Assembly (NCBI RefSeq): GCF_000235605.1
Contig: NC_016584.1
Coordinates: 1,786,001-1,850,000 of the forward strand
Length of the DNA: 64,000 bases
Direction of reading: 5' to 3'
Source: Desulfosporosinus orientis DSM 765
GTDB taxonomy: Bacteria; Bacillota; Desulfitobacteriia; Desulfitobacteriales; Desulfitobacteriaceae
The translations under genes were made by a program, and so were the position numbers. This document shows, piece by piece, positions 1 through 8,874 of this stretch (position 1 is the first letter of the stretch; every line of letters starts with the position of its first letter). Below the pieces are notes generated by a model, which had not been told where the DNA came from, did no database searches, and was given only the letters and a program-made list of their open reading frames with translations.

Positions 1-1
1 G

Positions 2-700
2 GCAGTACATTACTCCATGGGCGGACTATGGGTTGATTATGATCAAATGACCAATATCACGGGGCTATTTGCCGCAGGAGAATGTGAATATCAATATCAT
101 GGAGCAAACCGTTTAGGGGCGAATTCATTGCTGTCGGCAATTTACGGTGGTATAGTAGCTGGGCCGAAGGCCATGGAGTACATTAAGAATAATAAAGTCC
201 AAACTCCCACAGGCAATGAACCGGCTTTTCAGCAAGAACGAAAGCGTCAAAAGGATTTATGGGCTCAAATCTTAGCTATGAGGGGTTCGGAGAATCCTTA
301 TCAACTGCACAAAGAATTGGGAGAAATCATGACTCAGAATGTGACTGTCGTGCGTTACAACGATAAACTGGCGGAAACGGATTTGATACTTCAAGAAATT
401 ATGAAGCGTTGGCAAAATATTGGGCGAAGGGACAACATTGAATGGGGGACACAAGAAGGGATGCTTATTCGGCAACTATGGAATATGCTCGAGTTAGCGC
501 GAGTTATTACCCTAGGAGCATTGAATCGTAATGAGAGCAGGGGGGCTCACTATAAGCCGGAATATCCGGAAAGAGATGACCAGAACTGGTTAAGGACAAC
601 AATTGCTGCTTGGACACCCAGCGGACCGGAATTTAGCTATGAACCGGTTGATGTGTCTTTAATTCCCCTTCGCGCCCGCCGTTATGACATCGATAAATAG
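2..700 (+). CDS. sdhA: Succinate dehydrogenase/fumarate reductase flavoprotein, C-terminal part
   Basis: The gene is cut by the left edge; about 232 C-terminal residues remain. The flavoprotein oxidises succinate or reduces fumarate at the cytoplasmic face of the membrane. Visible are HYSMGG near the start, which holds the substrate-binding His of the family, and the FAD-domain stretch GLFAAGE followed by NRLGANSLLSAIYGG, which includes the substrate-binding Arg. The rest is the helical C-terminal domain. The wording of these motifs resembles the B. subtilis-type enzyme that works with menaquinone. The Fe-S subunit follows after 13 bases, so they form one operon. Direction of the reaction in vivo (SdhA or FrdA) cannot be read from the sequence. 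Confidence 0.93.
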   Translation, partial: AVHYSMGGLWVDYDQMTNITGLFAAGECEYQYHGANRLGANSLLSAIYGGIVAGPKAMEYIKNNKVQTPTGNEPAFQQERKRQKDLWAQILAMRGSENPYQLHKELGEIMTQNVTVVRYNDKLAETDLILQEIMKRWQNIGRRDNIEWGTQEGMLIRQLWNMLELARVITLGALNRNESRGAHYKPEYPERDDQNWLRTTIAAWTPSGPEFSYEPVDVSLIPLRARRYDIDK

Positions 701-713
701 GAGGTGTAATAGA

Positions 714-1466
714 ATGGCTGAGCAAAAAACCATACGCTTGAAAATTCGGCGGCAAGATGGTCCGGATAACCCCATGCGCTGGGAGGAATTCACAATACCC
801 TATCGGGAAAAATTGAATGTGATCTCTTGTTTAATGGAGATTCAGAAAAACCCTATAACCGCAGAGGGGAAGCAAACCACTCCTGTCGTATGGGAATGTA
901 ACTGTTTGGAAGAAGTTTGCGGGGCGTGTACGATGAACATTAACGGGCAGGCAAAACAAGCATGTTCAGCTCTAATCGACCAACTGGACCAGCCTATTAT
1001 ACTCGAACCTCTGATGAAATTTCCAATTGTTCGAGATTTAATGGTTGATCGGCAAATCATGTTTGACCATTTGAAAACAGTTCGTGCTTGGATTCCCATC
1101 GATGGGACCTATAATTTAGGATCTGGTCCGAGAATGCCTGAGGTAAAACGGCAATGGGCTTATGAGCTGTCAAAATGCATGACCTGTGGGTGCTGTATGG
1201 AAGCTTGCCCTCAAGTTAATATACGGTCAAAATTTATTGGCCCATCGGCTATTTCTCAAGTTCGCCTATTTAATGCTCATCCAACAGGGGAAATGAACAA
1301 ACATGAACGATTGGCGCCTTTACTTAATGAAGGCGGGATTGCTGACTGTGGCAATGCTCAAAACTGTGTAAGAGCTTGCCCGAAAGAGATACCTTTGACA
1401 ACCAGCTTGGCAGACATAAATCGTGAAACCAATAAATTTGCCCTTAATCGCTGGCTAAGAAAATAA
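714..1466 (+). CDS. sdhB: Succinate dehydrogenase/fumarate reductase iron-sulfur subunit
   Basis: This 250-residue subunit carries electrons between the flavoprotein and the membrane quinone site. It has a ferredoxin-like N-terminal half with the 2Fe-2S ligands CNCLEEVCGAC followed by a later Cys (KQAC), then CMTCGCCMEACP for a 4Fe-4S cluster and CGNAQNCVRACPK for the 3Fe-4S/4Fe-4S cysteines. The ATG at 714 was chosen because a strong AGGAGGTG lies just upstream and overlaps the sdhA stop region; an in-frame start at 684 would lie inside sdhA and lacks a ribosome site. No membrane anchor gene follows, so the anchor (SdhC type) is expected upstream of sdhA, outside the window. Confidence 0.95.
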   Translation: MAEQKTIRLKIRRQDGPDNPMRWEEFTIPYREKLNVISCLMEIQKNPITAEGKQTTPVVWECNCLEEVCGACTMNINGQAKQACSALIDQLDQPIILEPLMKFPIVRDLMVDRQIMFDHLKTVRAWIPIDGTYNLGSGPRMPEVKRQWAYELSKCMTCGCCMEACPQVNIRSKFIGPSAISQVRLFNAHPTGEMNKHERLAPLLNEGGIADCGNAQNCVRACPKEIPLTTSLADINRETNKFALNRWLRK

Positions 1467-1578
1467 TAAATTTTAAAAATTTTGAATTTTATTTTTCACT
1501 GTGCATATTATAGTATAAAGTAGCTAAATTTGTTGAATTATATTCCAAAAGAAACTAGTAAAAAGGAGATTCGAGTCT

Positions 1579-1779
1579 ATGAAAACTGAACGAGCAGAAA
1601 CCTCGGCAACTCAGAACGAAATGGCTTCAATTGAATTTTGGTCTAAAGTTCTAGTGGGTGACGTAGAGCAAAGTACCGCTGGATGTTCTCCCAGTGTATT
1701 CGGCCCATGCTGCAGTAATGGGTGCCAATATTGCCGGCCAAACTGTCATGAAAAGTTTGATAGCTCGAACTACTTTTGA
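1579..1779 (+). CDS. Small cysteine-rich peptide of unknown function
   Basis: This 66-residue ORF has a good AAGGAG site 8 bases before the ATG, and a terminator-like hairpin follows it (1860-1907), so it is probably a real monocistronic gene. The first half is polar and Cys-free. The second half holds six Cys in about 21 residues (positions 36, 44, 45, 49, 52, 56), in the order GC, GPCC, NGC, QYC, PNC, with Gly and Pro between. This leader/core shape could be a ribosomally made modified peptide or a metal-binding peptide. No maturase or transporter gene lies beside it. I do not recognise a family. Confidence 0.6.
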   Translation: MKTERAETSATQNEMASIEFWSKVLVGDVEQSTAGCSPSVFGPCCSNGCQYCRPNCHEKFDSSNYF

Positions 1780-1859
1780 TTGATAGGATAACTTCTCGTC
1801 ACATACTTGTTTAATACTTTATGAAGCAAAGTAAATATTCTTTTCTGGTATTCTTTGCA

Positions 1860-1907
1860 CCATGGAATCCCTTTCGTTATAATAAATGGGAGTCCATGGC
1901 GTTTTTT
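1860..1907 (+). terminator. Rho-independent terminator after the Cys-rich peptide
   Basis: An imperfect stem pairs CCATGGAATCCC with GGGAGTCCATGG and is followed by GTTTTTT. It separates the small peptide gene from cvfB. Confidence 0.75.
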
Positions 1908-1947
1908 AATATGAAATGAAAATATTCAATTAGGGAAGGTAACAAGA

Positions 1948-2787
1948 ATGATAGAAATCGGGAGATACTACAAACTTAAAATTACCAATTTCACTTCCTT
2001 TGGTGCTTATTTAGATACAGGAACCAGTGAGCGAAGAGATAATATTCTGCTTCCAATAAAACAAGTTCCTGAAGGCGCCAAAGAGGGCGACGAGATAGAA
2101 GTCTTCATTTATCGAGACTCGGAGGAACGATTAATTGCCACTACTCGAAGGCCATTGGCTCAACTGGGTGATTTAGCTTATTTGCAAGTTAGTGCGAAAA
2201 CTAAGATAGGAGCTTTTTTGGATTGGGGTTTAGAAAGAGGCTTGTTTTTGCCATTCAGAGAGCAAAAATACACCGTTGAGGTAGGGAAATGTTATCTTGT
2301 CAAGGTTTACTTAGATAAGAGTCAGCGATTATGTGCCACCACAGAAATTTATGAGTATCTTACTGCAGATTCTCCTTATAAGAAAAATGACAGAGTTGTT
2401 GGCGTAGTTTATGCTATAAGACCCCAAATAGGAGTTTTTGTTGCTGTCGATAATCAATATTATGGTCTTATTCCGCGGAATGAGCATTTTTCAGAATTAA
2501 AAGAAGGGGATCAAGTAGAGGCGAGAGTTATAAGAGTACGAGAGGATGGAAAGCTGGATTTATCTACGAGAGAACGGTCCTACATTCAAATGGATTCCGA
2601 TGCTGTTAAAATTCTCGAAGGGATTAAGAATCACGATGGGTTTTTAGCACTTAACGATAAAAGCAGTCCCATTGAAATTCAAAGCAGACTTAATATGAGT
2701 AAAGCAGCATTTAAGAGAGGATTAGGAAAATTACTTAAAGAGAATAAAGTTATTCAGTCTGATGGGGGTCTGAAAGAAAAACTGTAA
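1948..2787 (+). CDS. cvfB: CvfB-like S1 RNA-binding protein
   Basis: This 279-residue protein matches the CvfB/YitL family in size and layout: tandem S1-like beta-barrel domains (about 1-60, 65-130 and 140-210) and a C-terminal winged-helix domain (about 215-279). The S1 signature appears as KITNFTSFGAYLD, VSAKTKIGAFLDWG and VYAIRPQIGVFVAV. Family members bind RNA and affect virulence-factor or metabolic gene expression in Firmicutes; the exact role here is unknown. The start ATG follows a GGAAGG site. The next gene begins 23 bases downstream, so the two may be co-transcribed. Confidence 0.85.
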   Translation: MIEIGRYYKLKITNFTSFGAYLDTGTSERRDNILLPIKQVPEGAKEGDEIEVFIYRDSEERLIATTRRPLAQLGDLAYLQVSAKTKIGAFLDWGLERGLFLPFREQKYTVEVGKCYLVKVYLDKSQRLCATTEIYEYLTADSPYKKNDRVVGVVYAIRPQIGVFVAVDNQYYGLIPRNEHFSELKEGDQVEARVIRVREDGKLDLSTRERSYIQMDSDAVKILEGIKNHDGFLALNDKSSPIEIQSRLNMSKAAFKRGLGKLLKENKVIQSDGGLKEKL

Positions 2788-2810
2788 GTTCACATGAGAG
2801 AGGTTGAAGC

Positions 2811-3248
2811 ATGAAAATAATTGTTGATGCCGATGCATGCCCTAAATCCGTTTTGCAGATTTGTATAAGGGTAGCAGAGGATTATGCTGTTCCTGTTTGG
2901 ACAGTAGCCAGCTTTAACCATCATATTATTTCTGATCATCATATCGTTGTAGGTAACGCTTCCCAAGAAGCTGATATTCGTGTCATGAATCTTTCTCAAG
3001 GGGGAGATGTAGCTGTAACCCAAGATTGGGGGCTGGCAGCAATGTTATTGGGAAAAGGTGTAAGGTGTTTAAATCCCCTGGGAAGGGAGTTTGACTCTTC
3101 CACAATTGAGTTTTTACTTGAGGAACGGGAAGTAAAAGCCAAGTTTCGCAGAAGTGGCGGAAGAACGAAAGGACCCAAAAAGCGCTTGCCGGAAAATGAT
3201 CAGAAATTCGAGGCTTGTTTAAGAAAAATATTAGGACAAAATAATTAA
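2811..3248 (+). CDS. YaiI/YqxD family protein (UPF0178, DUF188)
   Basis: The 145-residue protein begins with the family hallmark [12 protein letters not shown] and continues with the conserved [20 protein letters not shown]-type acidic region, which suggests a PIN-like nuclease fold. The C-terminus is basic ([17 protein letters not shown]), as is usual in this family. Biochemical function is not established. AGAGAGGTTGAAGC precedes the ATG. It lies close behind cvfB on the same strand; an AT-rich gap then leads to htpG. Confidence 0.85.
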   Translation: MKIIVDADACPKSVLQICIRVAEDYAVPVWTVASFNHHIISDHHIVVGNASQEADIRVMNLSQGGDVAVTQDWGLAAMLLGKGVRCLNPLGREFDSSTIEFLLEEREVKAKFRRSGGRTKGPKKRLPENDQKFEACLRKILGQNN

Positions 3249-3361
3249 TATAATTAAATTAATTAATTAATAGACTTTGCACTTTTGGCAAAATTTGATT
3301 AAAATAAGGTCTAGAGGCATACTTGTGAATGCCTGCTAATTTTTTTTCATGGAGGTACATA

Positions 3362-5206
3362 ATGAGTACGGCAGGAGAAACTAAAGAATTTCAAACTGAA
3401 ATTAAGCAATTATTGGATATTGTCATTCATTCTCTTTATACTGAACGGGAAATTTTCCTGAGAGAGCTAATATCCAACTCGGCGGATGCTACAGAAAAAC
3501 TGCGTTATACCCAGTTGTCCGGTTCAGAAGTTAAAGATAAAGAGACTCCTCTGGAGATACAGATTAATACGGATGACACTAATCATACGTTGACTATTAT
3601 CGACGCCGGAATTGGTATGACCAAGGAAGAACTGGTTGAAAATTTAGGCACTATTGCTCACTCCGGGTCTAAAGAATTTATTAAACATTTAACGGCAAAA
3701 GGAGATCAAAAGGATCTCAATTTGATTGGACAATTCGGAGTTGGTTTTTATTCGGCTTTTATGGCAGCTGATAAAGTAACGATTTTCACTCGCTCCTATC
3801 ATGTGGAGGGAGAAAGCTTTATTTGGGAATCGGACGGTGTCGGGAGTTATACTATTACGCCTGGTGAAGACCAAGTCCGAGGAACAAAAATGGTTCTCCA
3901 ATTAAAAGAGGATGCCTATGAATTTGCCAAGGAAGAAACTATTAAACGAGTTATTAAACAATACTCAAGTTTTGTACCTTACCCTATCTTGGTTAATGGT
4001 GAGAAAGTCAATACTGTTGATGCCTTATGGACAAAGAACAAAAGCGAAATTTCAGAGGAAGATTACACAGAATTCTATAAATTCATTGCCAATGCTTTTG
4101 ACGAACCGCTGCTGCGCCTGCATTTTTCCTCAGATGCTCCAATCAATATTAATACGCTGCTGTTTGTTCCAAAAGAAAATATGGAGCAGTTCGGCTTTGG
4201 CCGTACGGAACCAGGGGTAAGCCTGTATTGCAAAAAGGTCTTAATTCAAGAAAAGTCCCCGGTTGTTTTGCCGGAATGGCTGCGTTTCCTAAGAGGGGTC
4301 ATCGACAGTGAAGAACTCCCACTGAATATTTCAAGAGAAACTCTCCAGGACAGCGCTTTGGTAAGCAAGCTGAATAAAGTAGTCACAAGCCGCTTCCTTA
4401 AATTTTTGGACGGACAAGCTACGTCAGACCCCGAGAAGTATAAAGAATTCTGGGAGAAATTTAACTTCTTCCTAAAAGAAGGAGCTGCTAATGACTATAC
4501 CCATCAAAAAGAGCTCCTCAAATTGTTAAGATTTGAATCCTCGAATACCGCAAGTGGAGAGTTGGTTTCATTAGCGGACTATGTTGGCCGTATGAAAGAA
4601 GATCAAACGTCAGTCTACTATGTGAACGGCCCTTCCCGCGAGGTTATTGAGTCCGGTCCATATCTGGAAGTCTTTAAAAACAAAGGTTTCGAAGTAATCT
4701 ACACTTATGCGGCCATTGATGATTATATTTTTGGTTTAGTTAGGGAATATGAGGGCAAGAAACTTATCTCGGCTGATGAAGCGGATTTAAATCTAGGGGA
4801 TGAGCAACAGGAGAGAAGTGAAGAGGCTCTTTCAGAAGAAGATGCTGCCGCACTGACGAATTGGCTTAAAGAGGTTTTGGGAACTAAAGTGACGGAGGTT
4901 CGAGAATCCAAGCGTCTGGTAGACAGCCCTGCAGTGGTCTTCAGTCCATACGGGACAAACAGCATGCAGCGAATGATGCAGCTTGTCAATAAAGATTTCA
5001 ATAATGTGGGTCCCAGTGTTCTGGAAATTAATGCCTCTCATCCTATGATTAAGCGTTTGGATGCTGCCCGCAAAAATGAAGATGCCTTTGCCAAAATTGC
5101 TGCTGAGCAAATATTTGAAAACGCTCAAATAGCTGCGGGTCTTATTGTGGATCCAAGAGGAATGGTCAATCGACTAAATGAGATATTAGAGCGCGCATTA
5201 GGTTAA
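3362..5206 (+). CDS. htpG: Chaperone HtpG (Hsp90)
   Basis: The 614-residue protein is a full-length bacterial Hsp90. It has the GHKL ATPase N-domain with the E/N helix (LRELISNSADA), the DAGIGMTKEEL loop and the IGQFGVGFYSAFM glycine-rich lid, then a middle domain with the catalytic-loop Arg (LPLNISRETLQ) and a C-terminal dimerisation domain (SHPMIKRL). It folds or protects client proteins in the cytoplasm in an ATP-dependent way. The ATG at 3362 is chosen because GGAGG lies 7 bases upstream; the in-frame start 33 bases earlier lacks such a site. Confidence 0.97.
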   Translation: MSTAGETKEFQTEIKQLLDIVIHSLYTEREIFLRELISNSADATEKLRYTQLSGSEVKDKETPLEIQINTDDTNHTLTIIDAGIGMTKEELVENLGTIAHSGSKEFIKHLTAKGDQKDLNLIGQFGVGFYSAFMAADKVTIFTRSYHVEGESFIWESDGVGSYTITPGEDQVRGTKMVLQLKEDAYEFAKEETIKRVIKQYSSFVPYPILVNGEKVNTVDALWTKNKSEISEEDYTEFYKFIANAFDEPLLRLHFSSDAPININTLLFVPKENMEQFGFGRTEPGVSLYCKKVLIQEKSPVVLPEWLRFLRGVIDSEELPLNISRETLQDSALVSKLNKVVTSRFLKFLDGQATSDPEKYKEFWEKFNFFLKEGAANDYTHQKELLKLLRFESSNTASGELVSLADYVGRMKEDQTSVYYVNGPSREVIESGPYLEVFKNKGFEVIYTYAAIDDYIFGLVREYEGKKLISADEADLNLGDEQQERSEEALSEEDAAALTNWLKEVLGTKVTEVRESKRLVDSPAVVFSPYGTNSMQRMMQLVNKDFNNVGPSVLEINASHPMIKRLDAARKNEDAFAKIAAEQIFENAQIAAGLIVDPRGMVNRLNEILERALG

Positions 5207-5683
5207 CTCTCCGGCTGAAGTCCGCTAAGCGTGTAGGATTTGGGTACTTAACAGTTAAGAAATAAGAAAGAGTTGCATTTTTTGTAGCTCTTTCTTCTTA
5301 ATCATCGCAATATGATTATCTAATTGATCAATAAAAAATAAGAATTTTACAAGCTAACAAAAATTCCTTAGACTGATAGTGATAATAGGAACAAATACGT
5401 AAAAATTGTCGTTACCCTGTTCTTTATTAAAATAAAGGTTGGTGCTCCTAAGCAAGGAGGATGCTGTTATATTTTGGGATGTAAGTAAGTTTGGTCCTCC
5501 TTGAGGGGTAGTTAGGACACTGTTTATGTGAAAACGTTCTCAGGATAGGTCGATGTTGAATGACCCGGATTCAACATCGACTGAATTGTGTTACACAAAG
5601 ACACATTTAATCGTGGGGTTGAGCGTTCCTGGTAGGAATTACTTAACAAAGAGCTTTCTATTGAACTACAAGGAGTGGTCAGA
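5207..5683 (+). promoter_or_regulatory. 477-bp leader region of the dsr operon
   Basis: No gene is seen here. Just after htpG a weak hairpin pairs AAGAAAGAG with CTCTTTCTT (about 5260-5300). Further on are a short inverted repeat CTCCTAAGCAAGGAG (about 5442-5460) and a perfect hairpin at 5551-5579. The region must hold the promoter of the RsbRD-dsrMKJOP operon; I could not pick a convincing -35/-10 pair. Confidence 0.5.
5551..5579 (+). promoter_or_regulatory. Perfect 11-bp hairpin in the dsr operon leader
   Basis: CGATGTTGAAT pairs exactly with ATTCAACATCG across a 7-base loop. No T-run follows, so it is not a standard terminator. It lies about 105 bases before the RsbRD-like gene and could be an operator or an RNA structure in the 5' leader. 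Confidence 0.55.
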
Positions 5684-6229
5684 GTGGATGTGGAATTTTA
5701 TCGGATTTTAGAAGAGAAGAAATCAACCGTTGCCAAGAGATGGTTGGATGCAATAATGGCGTCGTATCCCAACGATAAATCCGGTTTTTTGATGAATCAA
5801 GGTGATCAGTTTTCTAATCCGGTGGGTTATACGTTTACTACAGGAGTGACTGGGATTTTAGACGTAATCGCTAAGGGGGAAGACTTTGGCGAAAGTATTT
5901 CGTTTCTCGAAGACATTATACGGGTCAGAGCTGTTCAAGATTTCACACCAGCTAAGGCTATGGCTTTTATATTTCAACTCAAAACCATCGTTCGGGAAGA
6001 GTTGGTACCGGAAATAAGGCAGAACCAGGTCTATATTGATTTATTGGAGTTTGAATCAAAGATAGACGATCTGGCCCTTACTGCCTTTGATATATATGTA
6101 AAATGCCGAGAGCAGATCTTCGAACTAAGGACGGATGAGCTTAAGCGGATGACATTTTCCCTATTAAAGAAAGCCAATCTAGTGTCCGAGATCCCTGTTC
6201 AGGAATCTGAACAAGAAGACCAAAAATAA
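5684..6229 (+). CDS. RsbRD N-terminal-domain protein, first gene of the dsrMKJOP operon
   Basis: This 181-residue soluble helical protein resembles the RsbRD N-terminal sensory domain (globin-like helices found in stressosome co-antagonists), with motifs such as KKSTVAKRWLDAI and FTPAKAMAFIFQLK. It lacks the C-terminal STAS domain of true RsbR proteins. The GTG at 5684 is chosen because AAGGAG lies 9 bases upstream; a GTG at 5675 would abut that site. It is followed after 17 bases by dsrM. A small regulatory or assembly role for the Dsr complex is inference. Confidence 0.7.
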   Translation: MDVEFYRILEEKKSTVAKRWLDAIMASYPNDKSGFLMNQGDQFSNPVGYTFTTGVTGILDVIAKGEDFGESISFLEDIIRVRAVQDFTPAKAMAFIFQLKTIVREELVPEIRQNQVYIDLLEFESKIDDLALTAFDIYVKCREQIFELRTDELKRMTFSLLKKANLVSEIPVQESEQEDQK

Positions 6230-6246
6230 AGGAAGGAGGTCGTAGA

Positions 6247-7248
6247 GTGAAAGTCTTGTATTCTTTCCTCACAGTCATTGTACTCATTCTAGTCGCCCTC
6301 ATAGGAGCGAATATCACAAATTTACACTATGTCTTTGGTATTATCATACCTTATCTAGCCCTTGTTATGTTTGTGGGTGGATTTGTTTATCGAGTTGTTA
6401 AATGGGGGAAATCACCGGTACCTTTCCGGATTCCGACAACCATTGGGCAGCAAAAATCACTTCCTTGGATTAAGCAAAATAAGATTGAAAATCCAACAAG
6501 TTCTTTTTACGTCGTTGTTAGAATGGCTATGGAAATTCTCTTTTTCCGTTCGTTGTTCCGCAATACTAAGACTGAATTAAGAGAAGGGGAAAATGGCCCT
6601 CATCTCGCCTACGGCTCGGCAAAATGGCTTTGGTTAGGAAGTTTGTTATTTCACTGGTCATTCTTAATCATTCTGCTCAGACATCTAAGGCTCTTCTTAG
6701 ATCCTATCCCGTCTTTTGTACAACTCCTTGAAAGTGTCGATGGTATGCTGCAAATTGGCTTGCCTCAGCTTTACTTGACAGACATGTTTATTTTAGTGGC
6801 ACTAACATTTTTATTTCTCAGGAGGGTATGTATTCCAAAAGTTAAATACATTTCACTTCCTGCAGATTACTTCCCATTGTTTATGCTGATGAGCGTTGCT
6901 ATTTCTGGAATTTTGATGCGTTACTTCTACAAAGTAGATCTTATTGCAGTCAAACAACTTGCCATTGGCTTAGCTACTTTTCAACCAGTCCTCCCATCTG
7001 ACATCGGCCCGATGTTCTTTATTCACATCTTCTTAGTAAGTGTTCTGTTTGCATATTTCCCGGTGAGTAAGTTAATGCACATGGGCGGAATTTTCATGAG
7101 CCCAACGAGAAATATGATGAACAACAACCGGATGGTTCGACACATCAATCCCTGGAACCCTGAAGTAGAAGTTCATACTTATGAACAGTATGAAGACGAG
7201 TTCAGGGAAAAAATGAAAAAAGCTGGTATACCGGTAGAAAAGGAGTGA
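6247..7248 (+). CDS. dsrM: Sulfite reduction-associated complex, membrane cytochrome b subunit DsrM
   Basis: The 333-residue integral membrane protein belongs to the nitrate reductase gamma (NarI) family and binds heme b. There are about six hydrophobic segments, with paired His residues (for example FHWSFLIILLRHLRLF and FFIHIFLVSVLF) suited to heme ligation. With DsrK it passes electrons from menaquinol toward DsrC. It starts with GTG after AAGGAGGT. The stop is 6 bases before dsrK, and the gene order MKJOP confirms the identity. Confidence 0.93.
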   Translation: MKVLYSFLTVIVLILVALIGANITNLHYVFGIIIPYLALVMFVGGFVYRVVKWGKSPVPFRIPTTIGQQKSLPWIKQNKIENPTSSFYVVVRMAMEILFFRSLFRNTKTELREGENGPHLAYGSAKWLWLGSLLFHWSFLIILLRHLRLFLDPIPSFVQLLESVDGMLQIGLPQLYLTDMFILVALTFLFLRRVCIPKVKYISLPADYFPLFMLMSVAISGILMRYFYKVDLIAVKQLAIGLATFQPVLPSDIGPMFFIHIFLVSVLFAYFPVSKLMHMGGIFMSPTRNMMNNNRMVRHINPWNPEVEVHTYEQYEDEFREKMKKAGIPVEKE

Positions 7249-7254
7249 TCTTGG

Positions 7255-8874
7255 ATGGCACCGAAAGTTAAACTTCCTAAACCGGGAGAACTATCGAAGA
7301 TAGATTTTAAGCTTCCGGCAACGGATTGGATGGATACACCAGTTGAGATCAAGCCTGGTAGCGTATGTTGGGGATCAAAAGAAAAAGATTTGCTGACTTT
7401 AGGTTTACCGAACGCAAGATCTTGGCAGCCAACCGACGAAGACTGGAATGTACCAGAGGGTTGGGAATCGACTATCTTGGATGGCATTGCAGAACGACTG
7501 AGTAAGTATCGCTCTTTCAAAGTCTTTATGGATATATGTGTAAGATGTGGCGCTTGTGCTGATAAATGCCACTTTTACATTGCCTCAGGCGATCCAAAGA
7601 ACATGCCTGTATTGAGGGCTGAACTGTTAAGATCTGTCTATAAACGATATTTCACTAAGTCAGGAAAATTCCTTGGACGTTTAGCAGGGGCGAGAGACCT
7701 GGATATGAACGTACTCAAGGAATGGTGGTCCTACTTCTTCCAATGTACAGAATGCCGCCGCTGTTCTGTCTTCTGTCCTTATGGTATTGACCAGGCTGAG
7801 ATTACCATTATTGGACGGGAACTTCTTAATCTAGTCGGTTTAAACATCGATTGGATCTCAGGACCGGCTGCTGCATGTTTTATGAAGGGTAATCACCTTG
7901 GCTTAGAACCCCATGCAATTAAAGGGAATATTGAATCCATGGTTGACGATATCGAGGATATTACCGGTATCAGAGTCAATCCGACCTTCAACAGGAAAGG
8001 TGCAGAGATACTGTTCGTCACTCCTTCAGGTGACCTGTTAGGAGAACCTGGGGTTTATACCTGTATGGGTTATATGATGCTCTTCCACGAGTTAGGCCTG
8101 GATTACACTTGGAGCACCTATGCTTCCGAGGGTGGTAACTTTGGTTTCTTCACATCCAATGATACGGCGAAGAAACTGAATTACAAAATCTATGCTGAAG
8201 CTAAACGTTTAGGAGTTAAATACATCATCGGCGGAGAGTGCGGTCATATGTGGCGTGTCCTTAACCAATACATGGATACCTGGCATGGACCTGCTGACTT
8301 CCTTGAAGTTCCGGTTTCGCCGATCACCGGGACAGTCTTTGAAAATGCTAAATCTACAAAGATGATTCATATCTCCGAATTTACGGCGGATTTGATTAAA
8401 CACAATAAGTTGAAACTTGACCCAAGCCGCAATGACAACCTGAAGGTAACTTTCCATGATTCCTGCAATCCTTCTCGGGGTATGGGCTTGCTAGATGAGC
8501 CCAGAGAGATTATTAAAGCTGCATGTAATAACTTCTATGAAATGCCTGAAAACACCATTAGAGAGAAAACCTTCTGCTGCGGCAGCGGTTCGGGATTAAA
8601 CGCTTCCGAAAATATGGAACAGCGTATGCGCGGCGGTTTTCCTAGAGCTAATGCTGTTAAGTATGTCAGAGAAAAACATGGAGTTAACATGTTAGCGAAT
8701 ATTTGCGCTGTAGACCGGGCTGCATTACCAGCTCTAATGGACTACTGGAACCCTGGTGTAGGGGTAACCGGTGTGACCGAATTGCTAGCTAATGCTTTGG
8801 TGATGAAAGGTGAGAAAGAAAGAGAAACCAACCTACGCTTTGAAGACTTGCCGGTAAAAGGGGGTAATGAGTAA
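7255..8874 (+). CDS. dsrK: DsrK, HdrD-like catalytic subunit of the DsrMKJOP complex
   Basis: This 539-residue soluble Fe-S protein is related to heterodisulfide reductase HdrD. It has two ferredoxin-type clusters (CVRCGACADKCH and CTECRRCSVFCP, about residues 98-180). C-terminal CCG-type motifs include GGECGHMW, HDSCNPSRG, FCCGSGSG and ICAVDRAAL, which bind the catalytic noncubane-like 4Fe-4S centre. In the family it reduces the DsrC trisulfide at the cytoplasmic face. The stop codon overlaps the dsrJ start by one base. Confidence 0.95.
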   Translation: MAPKVKLPKPGELSKIDFKLPATDWMDTPVEIKPGSVCWGSKEKDLLTLGLPNARSWQPTDEDWNVPEGWESTILDGIAERLSKYRSFKVFMDICVRCGACADKCHFYIASGDPKNMPVLRAELLRSVYKRYFTKSGKFLGRLAGARDLDMNVLKEWWSYFFQCTECRRCSVFCPYGIDQAEITIIGRELLNLVGLNIDWISGPAAACFMKGNHLGLEPHAIKGNIESMVDDIEDITGIRVNPTFNRKGAEILFVTPSGDLLGEPGVYTCMGYMMLFHELGLDYTWSTYASEGGNFGFFTSNDTAKKLNYKIYAEAKRLGVKYIIGGECGHMWRVLNQYMDTWHGPADFLEVPVSPITGTVFENAKSTKMIHISEFTADLIKHNKLKLDPSRNDNLKVTFHDSCNPSRGMGLLDEPREIIKAACNNFYEMPENTIREKTFCCGSGSGLNASENMEQRMRGGFPRANAVKYVREKHGVNMLANICAVDRAALPALMDYWNPGVGVTGVTELLANALVMKGEKERETNLRFEDLPVKGGNE

